Positions 1 to 5,106 of a stretch of DNA of 8,394 bases are shown here, piece after piece. A program made the position numbers and the translations under genes. The notes beneath the pieces are model-generated. The model saw only the letters and a list, made by a program, of their open reading frames with translations. It was not told the origin of the DNA and made no database searches. The stretch's first letter is position 1. Every line of letters begins with the position of its first letter. The DNA is from an uncultured Bacteroidales bacterium (lineage in GTDB: Bacteria; Bacteroidota; Bacteroidia; Bacteroidales; Paludibacteraceae): contig CAMOMF010000172.1 in NCBI GenBank assembly GCA_946619625.1, positions 1 through 8,394 of the forward strand, written 5' to 3'.

Positions 1-20
1 CACTTTTTTTCAGCAAATCC

Positions 21-51
21 TTGCATATGTCAAAAAAAAGCAGTACCTTTG
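21..51 (+). promoter_or_regulatory. Bacteroidetes-type promoter (P1) upstream of holB
   Basis: A -33-like TTG at 21-23 is followed by 20 bases and a perfect TAnnTTTG -7 box, TACCTTTG, at 44-51. This matches the primary sigma factor (SigABfr) promoter pattern known for Bacteroides. The spacer contains an A-run (32-39). Transcription would be expected to begin a few bases after 51, giving a leader of about 165 bases before the holB ATG at 223. The -7 box lies inside the left arm of a perfect dyad (45-64), so the promoter may overlap an operator-like site. The assignment rests on pattern only. Confidence 0.65.
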
Positions 52-66
52 CACTCGCAAAGGTGA
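43..66 (+). repeat. 24-base direct repeat with internal dyad, copy 1
   Basis: This 24-base stretch is repeated exactly at 192-215, with a period of 149 bases. Inside it is a perfect inverted repeat: ACCTTTGC (45-52), loop ACTC (53-56), GCAAAGGT (57-64). The TACCTTTG -7 box is part of the left arm. If transcription starts near 55-58, only the right arm is in the transcript, so this copy would act as a DNA dyad rather than as an RNA hairpin. The exact identity of the copies, ending sharply on both sides, suggests a duplication or an insertion flanked by it. Confidence 0.85.
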
Positions 67-191
67 CTGCGTCAATTCGGGGTCCCCGAAACGACTAGTT
101 CGTTTTGGGGAGAGCGAAGCCCCCGAGTACTGTAATGAGTCTGTAGCGAAGACGGAAGACTCAGTTGGTGTACGAGGGTAGCGCACGCGTC
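67..191 (+). ncRNA. Candidate structured 5' leader of holB (three stem-loops)
   Basis: There is no gene in these 125 bases, but there is dense pairing potential. Element A: 75-82 pairs with 121-128 (one G-U), enclosing an 11-bp hairpin, 84-94 with 100-110 (one G-U, loop CTAGT), and leaving the one-sided bulge AGAGCGAAGC at 111-120. Element B: TGAGTCT (136-142) pairs with AGACTCA (157-163) around a 14-base loop. Element C: GTACGA (170-175) pairs with TCGTAC (190-195) around a 14-base loop. AGCGAAG lies unpaired in A (113-119) and in B (145-151), and AGCG (180-183) lies in the loop of C. An alternative for part of A is the short palindrome at 76-90, or GGGG 107-110 with CCCC 121-124. It could be a regulatory leader, a small RNA or a repeat element inserted in the promoter region. 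I recognise no known RNA family. Confidence 0.5.
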
Positions 192-215
192 GTACCTTTG
201 CACTCGCAAAGGTGA
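192..215 (+). repeat. 24-base direct repeat with internal dyad, copy 2
   Basis: This is identical to 43-66. The dyad arms are 194-201 and 206-213 with loop ACTC, and the right arm ends nine bases before the holB ATG. It contains a second TACCTTTG box at 193-200, but the nearest upstream TTG (165-167) is 25 bases away, longer than the usual spacing of about 19-21. A second promoter here would therefore be weak at best. In a transcript from the upstream promoter this copy would form an 8-bp hairpin next to the start codon. Alternatively its left arm could pair with the 5' end of the RNA (57-65). Confidence 0.8.
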
Positions 216-222
216 AACGGAC

Positions 223-1398
223 ATGCTGTTCAAGGAAATAATAGGTCAAGAGGCTGTCAAACAACGGCTTCGGGAGTCGGTGCGCGAGGGACGTGTGCCG
301 CATGCGCAGTTGTTTAGCGGTCCTTCCGGTGTGGGAAAATTGCAATTGGCGATTGCCTATGCCCAATACTTGGCGTGCCCGAACCGCACGGACGAGGACT
401 CCTGCGGTGAGTGCCCCACCTGCAAGCGGTTTGCCCAACTGCAGCACCCCGACCTGCATTTTGCTTTCCCCATCACCACGGCGGACGGATTGGACAAGCC
501 CGTATGCGACGATTTCCTGCCCCTGTTCCGGCGCATGGTGCTGGAGCGTCATTATTTCGATATCGAGGAGTGGCACGCCTTGCTCAATGCCGAGATGAAA
601 AAAGTGGAGACCAAGCAGTTGGTTATCTACGAACGCGAGTCCGGTGAGATACTGCGCAAACTGTCCCTGATGTCGTTTGCCGAGGGGTACAAGACGATGA
701 TTATCTGGTTGCCCGAGCGCATGAACGAGACTTGTGCCAACAAACTGCTCAAGATCCTGGAAGAGCCGCCAGAGCAGACTCTTTTCCTGTTGGTCAGCGA
801 CGAGCCGCAGCGCCTGCTTTCAACCATCCTGAGCCGTACGCAACAACTCGCTGTCCCGAGGCTGTCCGAGCAGGAGATAGCGGCAGCACTGCATGAAGGC
901 AAGGGTACCATCAATGGCGCGCAGTGGACCGCCGAGGAGGCGGTGGATTTTGCGCACATGGCGAACGGCAGTTTCCTCAGGGCACGCAAGGTGGCGGCAA
1001 ACGATGCCGTCAATGAGACCTATCTGGAGCTGTTCCAGCGCGTCATGCGCTATGCATGGAGCGTGGGGCACAAACAGGACTACGACGCCCTGACGGGTAT
1101 GCGCGAATGGGCTGCGGAGGTGAGCAAACTGGGACGGGATGAACGCACCGCTTTCCTGAACTACTGCATGAACCAGGTGCGTGAGAACTACATCACCAAC
1201 TTTGGCAAGCCGGAAATGGTGTATCAGACACAAGGTGAGCGGCAGTTTTCCCGGAGGTTCGCCCCTTTCATCAACGACCGTAACGTGCAGGGACTGTTGG
1301 ACCAGTTCTCCTTGGCGCAACGGCAGGTGGAACAGAACGGCAACGCCAACATCATCTTCTTCGACTTGGCACTGCAACTGATTGTGCTGATAAAATAG
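223..1398 (+). CDS. holB: DNA polymerase III subunit delta' (clamp-loader subunit)
   Basis: This protein of 391 residues is the delta' subunit of the clamp loader, which helps open the sliding clamp and load it onto primed DNA. The start MLFKEIIGQEAVKQRL and the phrase VPHAQLFSGPSGVGK (25-39) are the typical AAA+ entry of delta'/gamma proteins. The Walker A motif is degenerate: after GVGK come Leu-Gln (40-41) where an active ATPase has Ser or Thr, as expected for a subunit that does not hydrolyse ATP. Four cysteines (52, 61, 64, 67) form the zinc module of the family. KLLKILEEPPEQTLFLLVSD is the conserved sensor region, and SRT (204-206) stands where many delta' proteins have the SRC arginine-finger motif. 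The C-terminal third is the collar domain in its Bacteroidetes form. It is the first gene after the promoter and folded leader; the ATG at 223 sits next to the repeat copy ending at 215. The start and family are well supported. Confidence 0.93.
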   Translation: MLFKEIIGQEAVKQRLRESVREGRVPHAQLFSGPSGVGKLQLAIAYAQYLACPNRTDEDSCGECPTCKRFAQLQHPDLHFAFPITTADGLDKPVCDDFLPLFRRMVLERHYFDIEEWHALLNAEMKKVETKQLVIYERESGEILRKLSLMSFAEGYKTMIIWLPERMNETCANKLLKILEEPPEQTLFLLVSDEPQRLLSTILSRTQQLAVPRLSEQEIAAALHEGKGTINGAQWTAEEAVDFAHMANGSFLRARKVAANDAVNETYLELFQRVMRYAWSVGHKQDYDALTGMREWAAEVSKLGRDERTAFLNYCMNQVRENYITNFGKPEMVYQTQGERQFSRRFAPFINDRNVQGLLDQFSLAQRQVEQNGNANIIFFDLALQLIVLIK

Positions 1399-1400
1399 CC

Positions 1401-1464
1401 CGAAATGTCGAAATATCGAAATATCGAAATAACGAGATATCGAAATAACGAGATATCGAAATCA
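1401..1464 (+). repeat. 8-base tandem repeat (CGAAATAT type), eight units
   Basis: Just after the holB stop there are eight contiguous 8-base units: CGAAATGT, CGAAATAT, CGAAATAT, CGAAATAA, CGAGATAT, CGAAATAA, CGAGATAT and CGAAATCA. Units four to seven form a 16-base higher-order repeat present twice. The array ends 33 bases before the ricT start. It differs from the TCGTAAA-type repeats in later spacers but resembles them in base composition and position. I see no terminator or promoter in this spacer. Confidence 0.9.
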
Positions 1465-1497
1465 AAAGAATAGAACAAACCATAACAATATACAACT

Positions 1498-2715
1498 TTG
1501 GAAGAATATACATTACAAAACGGAGGTTGCCGGTTCAGTGGCAAGGGCTGCTGCCGCAATTCGGCACATATGCTGCCCGTCACCGACTGGCTGTGCGACC
1601 TGCCGGAGAGCATAGCGGATACCGACCTTGTGGAGGTGCAATTCAAGAACACCCGCAAGGCGTATTTCCATAACACCGGCGGACTGCCATTGGAGAAGGG
1701 AACAAAAGTGGCGGTAGAGGCGAACCCCGGGCACGATGTGGGCGAGGTGACCCTGACCGGCACCCTCGTACGCAAACAGATGGCGAAGTACAAAATCGAC
1801 TTGGAACGCTACGAGATACGCACCATCTACCGTATTGCCACCGAGCAGGACCTGCAGCGTGCTGCCGAGGCGCATAAGAAAGAGCAGGACACCATGATCA
1901 AAGCACGCGCCCTCGCCAAGTCACTGGGCCTGGAGATGAAAATCGGCGACGTGGAGTACCAGGGCGACGGCTCGAAAGCTATCTTCTACTACATCGCTGA
2001 CGGGCGCGTCGATTTCCGACAACTCATCCGCGTCTATGCCGAGACGTTCCGCGTACGTATCGAGATGAAACAGATTGGTGCTCGCCAGGAGGCGGGTCGC
2101 ATTGGCGGAACAGGACCCTGCGGGCGCGAACTGTGCTGCTCTACATGGATGACCAATTTCCACTCCGTGGGGACGGGAGCTGCCCGCATTCAGAATATCT
2201 CACCCAACCCGCAGAAACTGGCGGGACAATGCGCCAAACTGAAGTGCTGCCTCAACTACGAAGTGGAGGTGTATGAGGACGCGTTGTCCATGATTCCGTA
2301 CAGACATCCTCCGCTGGAGGCGCAAGACGGCACCTGGTACTGCTTCTCCATGGACCCACTGGCTGGCGAAATCACTTACTCTACCGACCCCAAGAAGCCG
2401 GAGAACCTGCAGATCGTCACCCCTATGCAGGCGAAGGAAATAATCCGCTTGAACCAAGAGGGCAAGAAACCCAAGGCGCTGGCAGGCAAATCCACCACGG
2501 TGGAAGCGGTGGAATCCCTCGGCTATCAGAACGTGGTGGGGCAAGATGACCTGACCCGTTTCGACAAAAAAAGAAACCGAGACAGAAATAGGGATAGGGA
2601 CAGAGATAGAGACAGGAACAAAGATAGAAACAAAAACAATGAAAGACCCGGTAAGTTTCGTGATGGCAGCCGTCCTCGCGGCGGTAATCGTCCTGACGGC
2701 GGCGTGCAGCAGTAA
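1498..2715 (+). CDS. ricT: PSP1/RicT (YaaT)-family protein
   Basis: This protein of 405 residues belongs to the PSP1 C-terminal domain family. In Bacillus subtilis RicT (YaaT) works with RicA and RicF in an Fe-S-containing complex that affects mRNA processing, and effects on tRNA modification have also been reported; the role in Bacteroidetes is not settled. The core carries the family signatures GPCGRELCCSTW (206-217) and GQCAKLKCCLNYE (243-255), whose cysteines (208, 213, 214, 245, 250, 251) are likely metal ligands. An additional N-terminal cluster has Cys11, Cys18 and Cys19. After about residue 356 the family domain is over and an Arg/Asp/Asn/Lys tail follows (359-381), then a Gly/Arg/Pro-rich end. 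The start is TTG at 1498: an in-frame TAA lies at 1483-1485 and the first ATG would drop the cysteine cluster. It follows holB, and gldH begins inside its 3' end, both typical Bacteroidetes neighbours. Confidence 0.88.
   Translation: MEEYTLQNGGCRFSGKGCCRNSAHMLPVTDWLCDLPESIADTDLVEVQFKNTRKAYFHNTGGLPLEKGTKVAVEANPGHDVGEVTLTGTLVRKQMAKYKIDLERYEIRTIYRIATEQDLQRAAEAHKKEQDTMIKARALAKSLGLEMKIGDVEYQGDGSKAIFYYIADGRVDFRQLIRVYAETFRVRIEMKQIGARQEAGRIGGTGPCGRELCCSTWMTNFHSVGTGAARIQNISPNPQKLAGQCAKLKCCLNYEVEVYEDALSMIPYRHPPLEAQDGTWYCFSMDPLAGEITYSTDPKKPENLQIVTPMQAKEIIRLNQEGKKPKALAGKSTTVEAVESLGYQNVVGQDDLTRFDKKRNRDRNRDRDRDRDRNKDRNKNNERPGKFRDGSRPRGGNRPDGGVQQ
2572..2640 (+). repeat. Hexamer-type repeat encoding Arg/Asp-Asn tail of RicT
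   Basis: A purine-rich stretch with a six-base period (variants of GACAGA, such as GATAGG, GATAGA and AACAAA) encodes 23 RicT residues that alternate Arg/Lys with Asp/Asn. Its last two bases are the first two bases of the gldH ATG (2639-2641). Short tandem repeats of this kind can change length by slippage in whole two-residue steps without shifting the frame. The same A-rich stretch is also the leader of gldH in a lineage that makes little use of Shine-Dalgarno pairing. Confidence 0.8.
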
Positions 2716-3106
2716 GACGGCGTACAGCCGGTTCTGCAACTTGCCTTTGTCGGGGTGGGACAAGGATAGTACCTTGGTGTATGCCGTGGACATCAAGGAC
2801 ACCCTGCAAGCCTACGATGTAGTGCTGACGCTGCGCCACGGCGAGAACTACCCCTACCAGAACATCTGGCTGTTTGTGGACAATGGTTTGACCATGCAAA
2901 CCGACACGCTGGAGTATTACTTGGCAGACCAGCGCGGGCGTTGGCTTGGCAATGGGTTTGGCGACAGGCGCGAGATGCCCTGTCTGGTGGCGAGCCAAGT
3001 CCGTTTCCCGCATGCCGGGACATATGTCTATCAGGTGCGTCAGGGCATGCGCGAAGAGGTGCTCAAAGGCTTGTTTGAAGTGGGCTTGTCAATAGAACAA
3101 AGGTGA
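2639..3106 (+). CDS. gldH: GldH-family lipoprotein
   Basis: This lipoprotein of 155 residues resembles GldH, which Flavobacterium johnsoniae needs for gliding and which is also widespread in non-gliding Bacteroidetes, where its role is unclear. The N-terminus has Lys2, a hydrophobic run (about 7-19) and LTAAC (19-23), so Cys23 is the likely lipidated residue; Thr at -3 of the lipobox is slightly unusual. Family features follow: W40-D-K-D-S, LRHGENYPYQNIWLF (65-79), DTLEYYLAD (89-97), GRWLGNGFGD (100-109) and QGMREEVLKGLFEVGL (135-150). The ATG at 2639 lies within ricT, giving a 77-base overlap in another frame; the next ATG (2663) would remove the basic residue from the signal peptide. The overlap implies close translational linkage with ricT. 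It is no evidence on its own that the organism glides. Confidence 0.85.
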   Translation: MKDPVSFVMAAVLAAVIVLTAACSSKTAYSRFCNLPLSGWDKDSTLVYAVDIKDTLQAYDVVLTLRHGENYPYQNIWLFVDNGLTMQTDTLEYYLADQRGRWLGNGFGDRREMPCLVASQVRFPHAGTYVYQVRQGMREEVLKGLFEVGLSIEQR

Positions 3107-3116
3107 TGTAATTGAC

Positions 3117-3160
3117 AATCGTCAGTAAATCGAAAAATCGTAACTTGTCCAATCGTAAAT
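3117..3160 (+). repeat. Dispersed AATCG-type A/T-rich repeat before trmB
   Basis: In the short gldH-trmB spacer AATCG occurs at 3117, 3128, 3136 and 3151, with irregular spacing. The last copy is in the longer form AATCGTAAAT (3151-3160), which recurs before mrp and nadB. The trmB ATG follows eight bases later (3168). It looks like a more degenerate member of the repeat family in the later spacers. Confidence 0.6.
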
Positions 3161-3167
3161 TACTTTT

Positions 3168-3923
3168 ATGGGTAAGAACAAACTGAAGAAATTCGCTGAG
3201 ATGGAGACGTTCGACCACGTCTTTCAATGCGGCGCGCAGGATATTGAGGAGAAAGACTACCGCAAACTGGGGACGCGCAAGCACCACTTGGCGGGGCACT
3301 GGCACGAGGTGTTCGGGAACGACCATCCCATCGTGCTGGAACTGGGTTGCGGGCACGGCGAATATACCGTTGGGCTGGCATCACGCTATCCCGGCAAGAA
3401 TTTCATAGGTATTGACATCAAGGGGGCGCGTATGTGGTCCGGAGCCAAGCAAGCCAAGGCACTCGGGCTGCACAATGCCGCTTTCCTGCGCACGAATATC
3501 GAGTTGCTGCCTTACTTCTTTTCTGCCGATGAAATCGGGGAAATATGGATTACTTTCCCCGACCCGCAGATGAAGAAAGCCACCAAACGGCTCACCTCCA
3601 CCTATTTTCTGGAGCGCTACCGTCTGTTGCTTCGCGATGGCGGTTTGGTGCACCTGAAGACCGACTCGCCTTTCCTGTACACCTATACGCGAGAGATGCT
3701 TCGCGCCTCGGGTATCACACCCATTGTGGATACAGCCGACCTGTATGCCGGTGAGGCACTCATTGACCTCGATATCCGCACCCACTACGAGCAACAGTGG
3801 TTGGACCGCGGGCTGACCATCAAGTACCTGCAATGGGCATTGCCCCATGAGGGGGTACTGGTAGAACCCGATGTGGAAATAGAGCCCGACACCTACAAGT
3901 CGTATGGTCGCGGAACACTCTAA
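3168..3923 (+). CDS. trmB: tRNA (guanine-N7-)-methyltransferase
   Basis: This 251-residue enzyme is expected to transfer a methyl group from S-adenosylmethionine to N7 of G46 in the variable loop of tRNAs. Motifs appear in the family's order: the AdoMet loop VLELGCGHGEYTVGLA (56-71), the acidic end of the second strand FIGIDIKGARMWSGAK (79-94), the TrmB signature ITFPDPQMKKATKRLT (128-143, with Phe-Pro-Asp-Pro and the basic run) and HLKTD (162-166). The family more often has Trp after FPDP; Gln-Met here is a lineage variant. The basic N-terminus (KNKLKK) would suit tRNA binding. The length is usual. The ATG at 3168 follows the AATCGTAAAT repeat. It is followed by mrp, a pairing common in Bacteroidales. 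Confidence 0.94.
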   Translation: MGKNKLKKFAEMETFDHVFQCGAQDIEEKDYRKLGTRKHHLAGHWHEVFGNDHPIVLELGCGHGEYTVGLASRYPGKNFIGIDIKGARMWSGAKQAKALGLHNAAFLRTNIELLPYFFSADEIGEIWITFPDPQMKKATKRLTSTYFLERYRLLLRDGGLVHLKTDSPFLYTYTREMLRASGITPIVDTADLYAGEALIDLDIRTHYEQQWLDRGLTIKYLQWALPHEGVLVEPDVEIEPDTYKSYGRGTL

Positions 3924-3951
3924 TAGAATCGTATGCTCCCTTGTACAATAA

Positions 3952-3991
3952 TTGTAAAATCGTAAATTGTAAATTGTAAAATCGTAAATAT
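3952..3991 (+). repeat. TTGTAAA/TCGTAAA tandem repeat before mrp
   Basis: A 15-base unit, TTGTAAAATCGTAAA, occurs at 3952-3966 and again at 3974-3988, with one TTGTAAA (3967-3973) between them. This makes five short NNGTAAA units in a row. The array ends six bases before the GTG start of mrp. It supplies TAA stops in several frames, including the in-frame stop (3977-3979) that limits the mrp start to 3995. Confidence 0.88.
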
Positions 3992-3994
3992 ATC

Positions 3995-5041
3995 GTGTAT
4001 CCACAACAGATTATAGATGCGCTGCGCACGGTTCGTTATCCGGGTACAGGCAAAAATATCATCGAGAGCGGCATGCTGGAGGATGATATACGTATCAGCG
4101 GCTTTGCCGTTAGTTTTTCACTGATTTTCCCCAAGGAGAACGACCCCTTCCGCAAATCGCTGTTGCGTGCAGCCGAGACGGCAATCAAGACGTATGTGGA
4201 CGAGAACGCCGAGGTGACTATCCACGAGAAGTACGTCCGCGAGTTTGGGGCACACTCCTCCACCAAAGAGGAGAGCGGCGAAAGCCCGCGCTGGAAGCAT
4301 ATCATCGCCGTGTCGTCCGGCAAGGGCGGAGTGGGCAAATCGACGGTGGCATGCAACCTGGCTGTCAGCCTGGCGCAGATGGGATACCGGGTAGGACTAT
4401 TGGACGCCGATATTCACGGTCCCTCGCAGCCCAAGATGTTGCACGTGGAGGGGTACCGCCCCGTGGCAACAACTATTGACGGTAGAGGCCTGATAGAGCC
4501 TGTCGAGGCGTATGGAGTGAAGATGCTCAGTATCGGTTTCTTCGTAGGAGAGGACCAGGCTATCGTGTGGCGTGGAGGCATGGCGTCCAACGCCATCAAA
4601 CAACTGATAGAGGATGCCAACTGGGGCGAACTGGACTATTTCCTCATCGACCTGCCTCCCGGCACTTCGGATATCCACTTGACTATCGTGCAGCAACTTC
4701 ACCTGAGCGGTGCTATCATCGTCACCACTCCACAACCCGTGGCACTGGCAGACGCGCGCAAAGGGGTGGATATGTTCCGCAACGAGAAGATCAACGTGCC
4801 GGTGCTGGGAATAGTGGAGAACATGGCATGGTTCACACCTGCCGAGTTGCCGGACAACAAATACTATATCTTCGGCAAAGACGGCGGCAAGGCGCTTGCA
4901 GAGGAGATGCAAGTGCCGCTGCTCGGACAGATTCCGCTGGTGCAGTCCATCCGCGAAGGTGGGGACAACGGCGCACCTATCGCCTTGCAACAGGGACATC
5001 CCGCCGCGGAGATGTATAGGGCAATTGCAGAGCAATTGTAA
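3995..5041 (+). CDS. mrp: Mrp/NBP35-family P-loop ATPase, iron-sulfur carrier (ApbC)
   Basis: This cytoplasmic ATPase of 348 residues belongs to the Mrp/ApbC family, which carries Fe-S clusters to target proteins as a dimer. Residues about 4-75 form the MIP18/DUF59 domain often fused to bacterial Mrp. The ATPase part shows the deviant Walker A SGKGGVGKST (108-117), the switch LLDADIHGPS (135-144), the Mrp signature WRGGMASNAIKQL (192-204) and LIDLPPGTSD (217-226). The usual C-terminal CxxC that binds the shared cluster is absent: the region ENMAWFTPAELP (275-286) has no cysteine, and Cys120 is the only cysteine in the protein. From memory, other Bacteroidetes Mrp proteins share this segment, so it is probably a lineage trait rather than damage. 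The start is GTG at 3995; an in-frame TAA lies 16 bases upstream and the next ATG would cut the DUF59 domain. Confidence 0.92.
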   Translation: MYPQQIIDALRTVRYPGTGKNIIESGMLEDDIRISGFAVSFSLIFPKENDPFRKSLLRAAETAIKTYVDENAEVTIHEKYVREFGAHSSTKEESGESPRWKHIIAVSSGKGGVGKSTVACNLAVSLAQMGYRVGLLDADIHGPSQPKMLHVEGYRPVATTIDGRGLIEPVEAYGVKMLSIGFFVGEDQAIVWRGGMASNAIKQLIEDANWGELDYFLIDLPPGTSDIHLTIVQQLHLSGAIIVTTPQPVALADARKGVDMFRNEKINVPVLGIVENMAWFTPAELPDNKYYIFGKDGGKALAEEMQVPLLGQIPLVQSIREGGDNGAPIALQQGHPAAEMYRAIAEQL

Positions 5042-5096
5042 GGAGTATGTCGCCCTGCACTCAAAAAATGATAAAGGATAAAACAGGTAAATAGGA

Positions 5097-5106
5097 AAAT
5101 ATCTTG
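5097..5106 (+). promoter_or_regulatory. Start-site context AAATATCTTG of the MATE gene
   Basis: The ten bases ending in the TTG start codon are identical to those at 6573-6582 before nadB. An in-frame TAG at 5092-5094 and the lack of an ATG nearby force the TTG start. No Shine-Dalgarno-like GGAGG is suitably placed. The A/T-rich run may itself favour initiation. Confidence 0.5.

Noticed and set aside
4..10. Run of seven T at the left edge, possible end of an upstream terminator
   Set aside because: Any stem would lie outside the window, so it cannot be judged.
67..195. Integron attC site, tRNA or a known riboswitch class in the leader
   Set aside because: No attC core motifs, no cloverleaf, and no consensus I recognise for known riboswitch families.
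10..576. Minus-strand frame of 188 codons across the leader and the start of holB
   Set aside because: It crosses the promoter, both repeat copies and the zinc-motif region of holB; the product has no familiar features.
1401..1464. CRISPR array
   Set aside because: The repeats are contiguous 8-base units without unique spacers, and there are no cas genes.
2423..3013. Minus-strand frames opposite the ricT-gldH junction
   Set aside because: They are shadows of two well-supported plus-strand genes; the repetitive Cys/Phe/Tyr stretch is only the reverse reading of the hexamer repeat.
5068..5094. ATG in frame with the MATE gene at 5068
   Set aside because: An in-frame TAG at 5092-5094 separates it from the gene; TTG 5104 is the first usable start.
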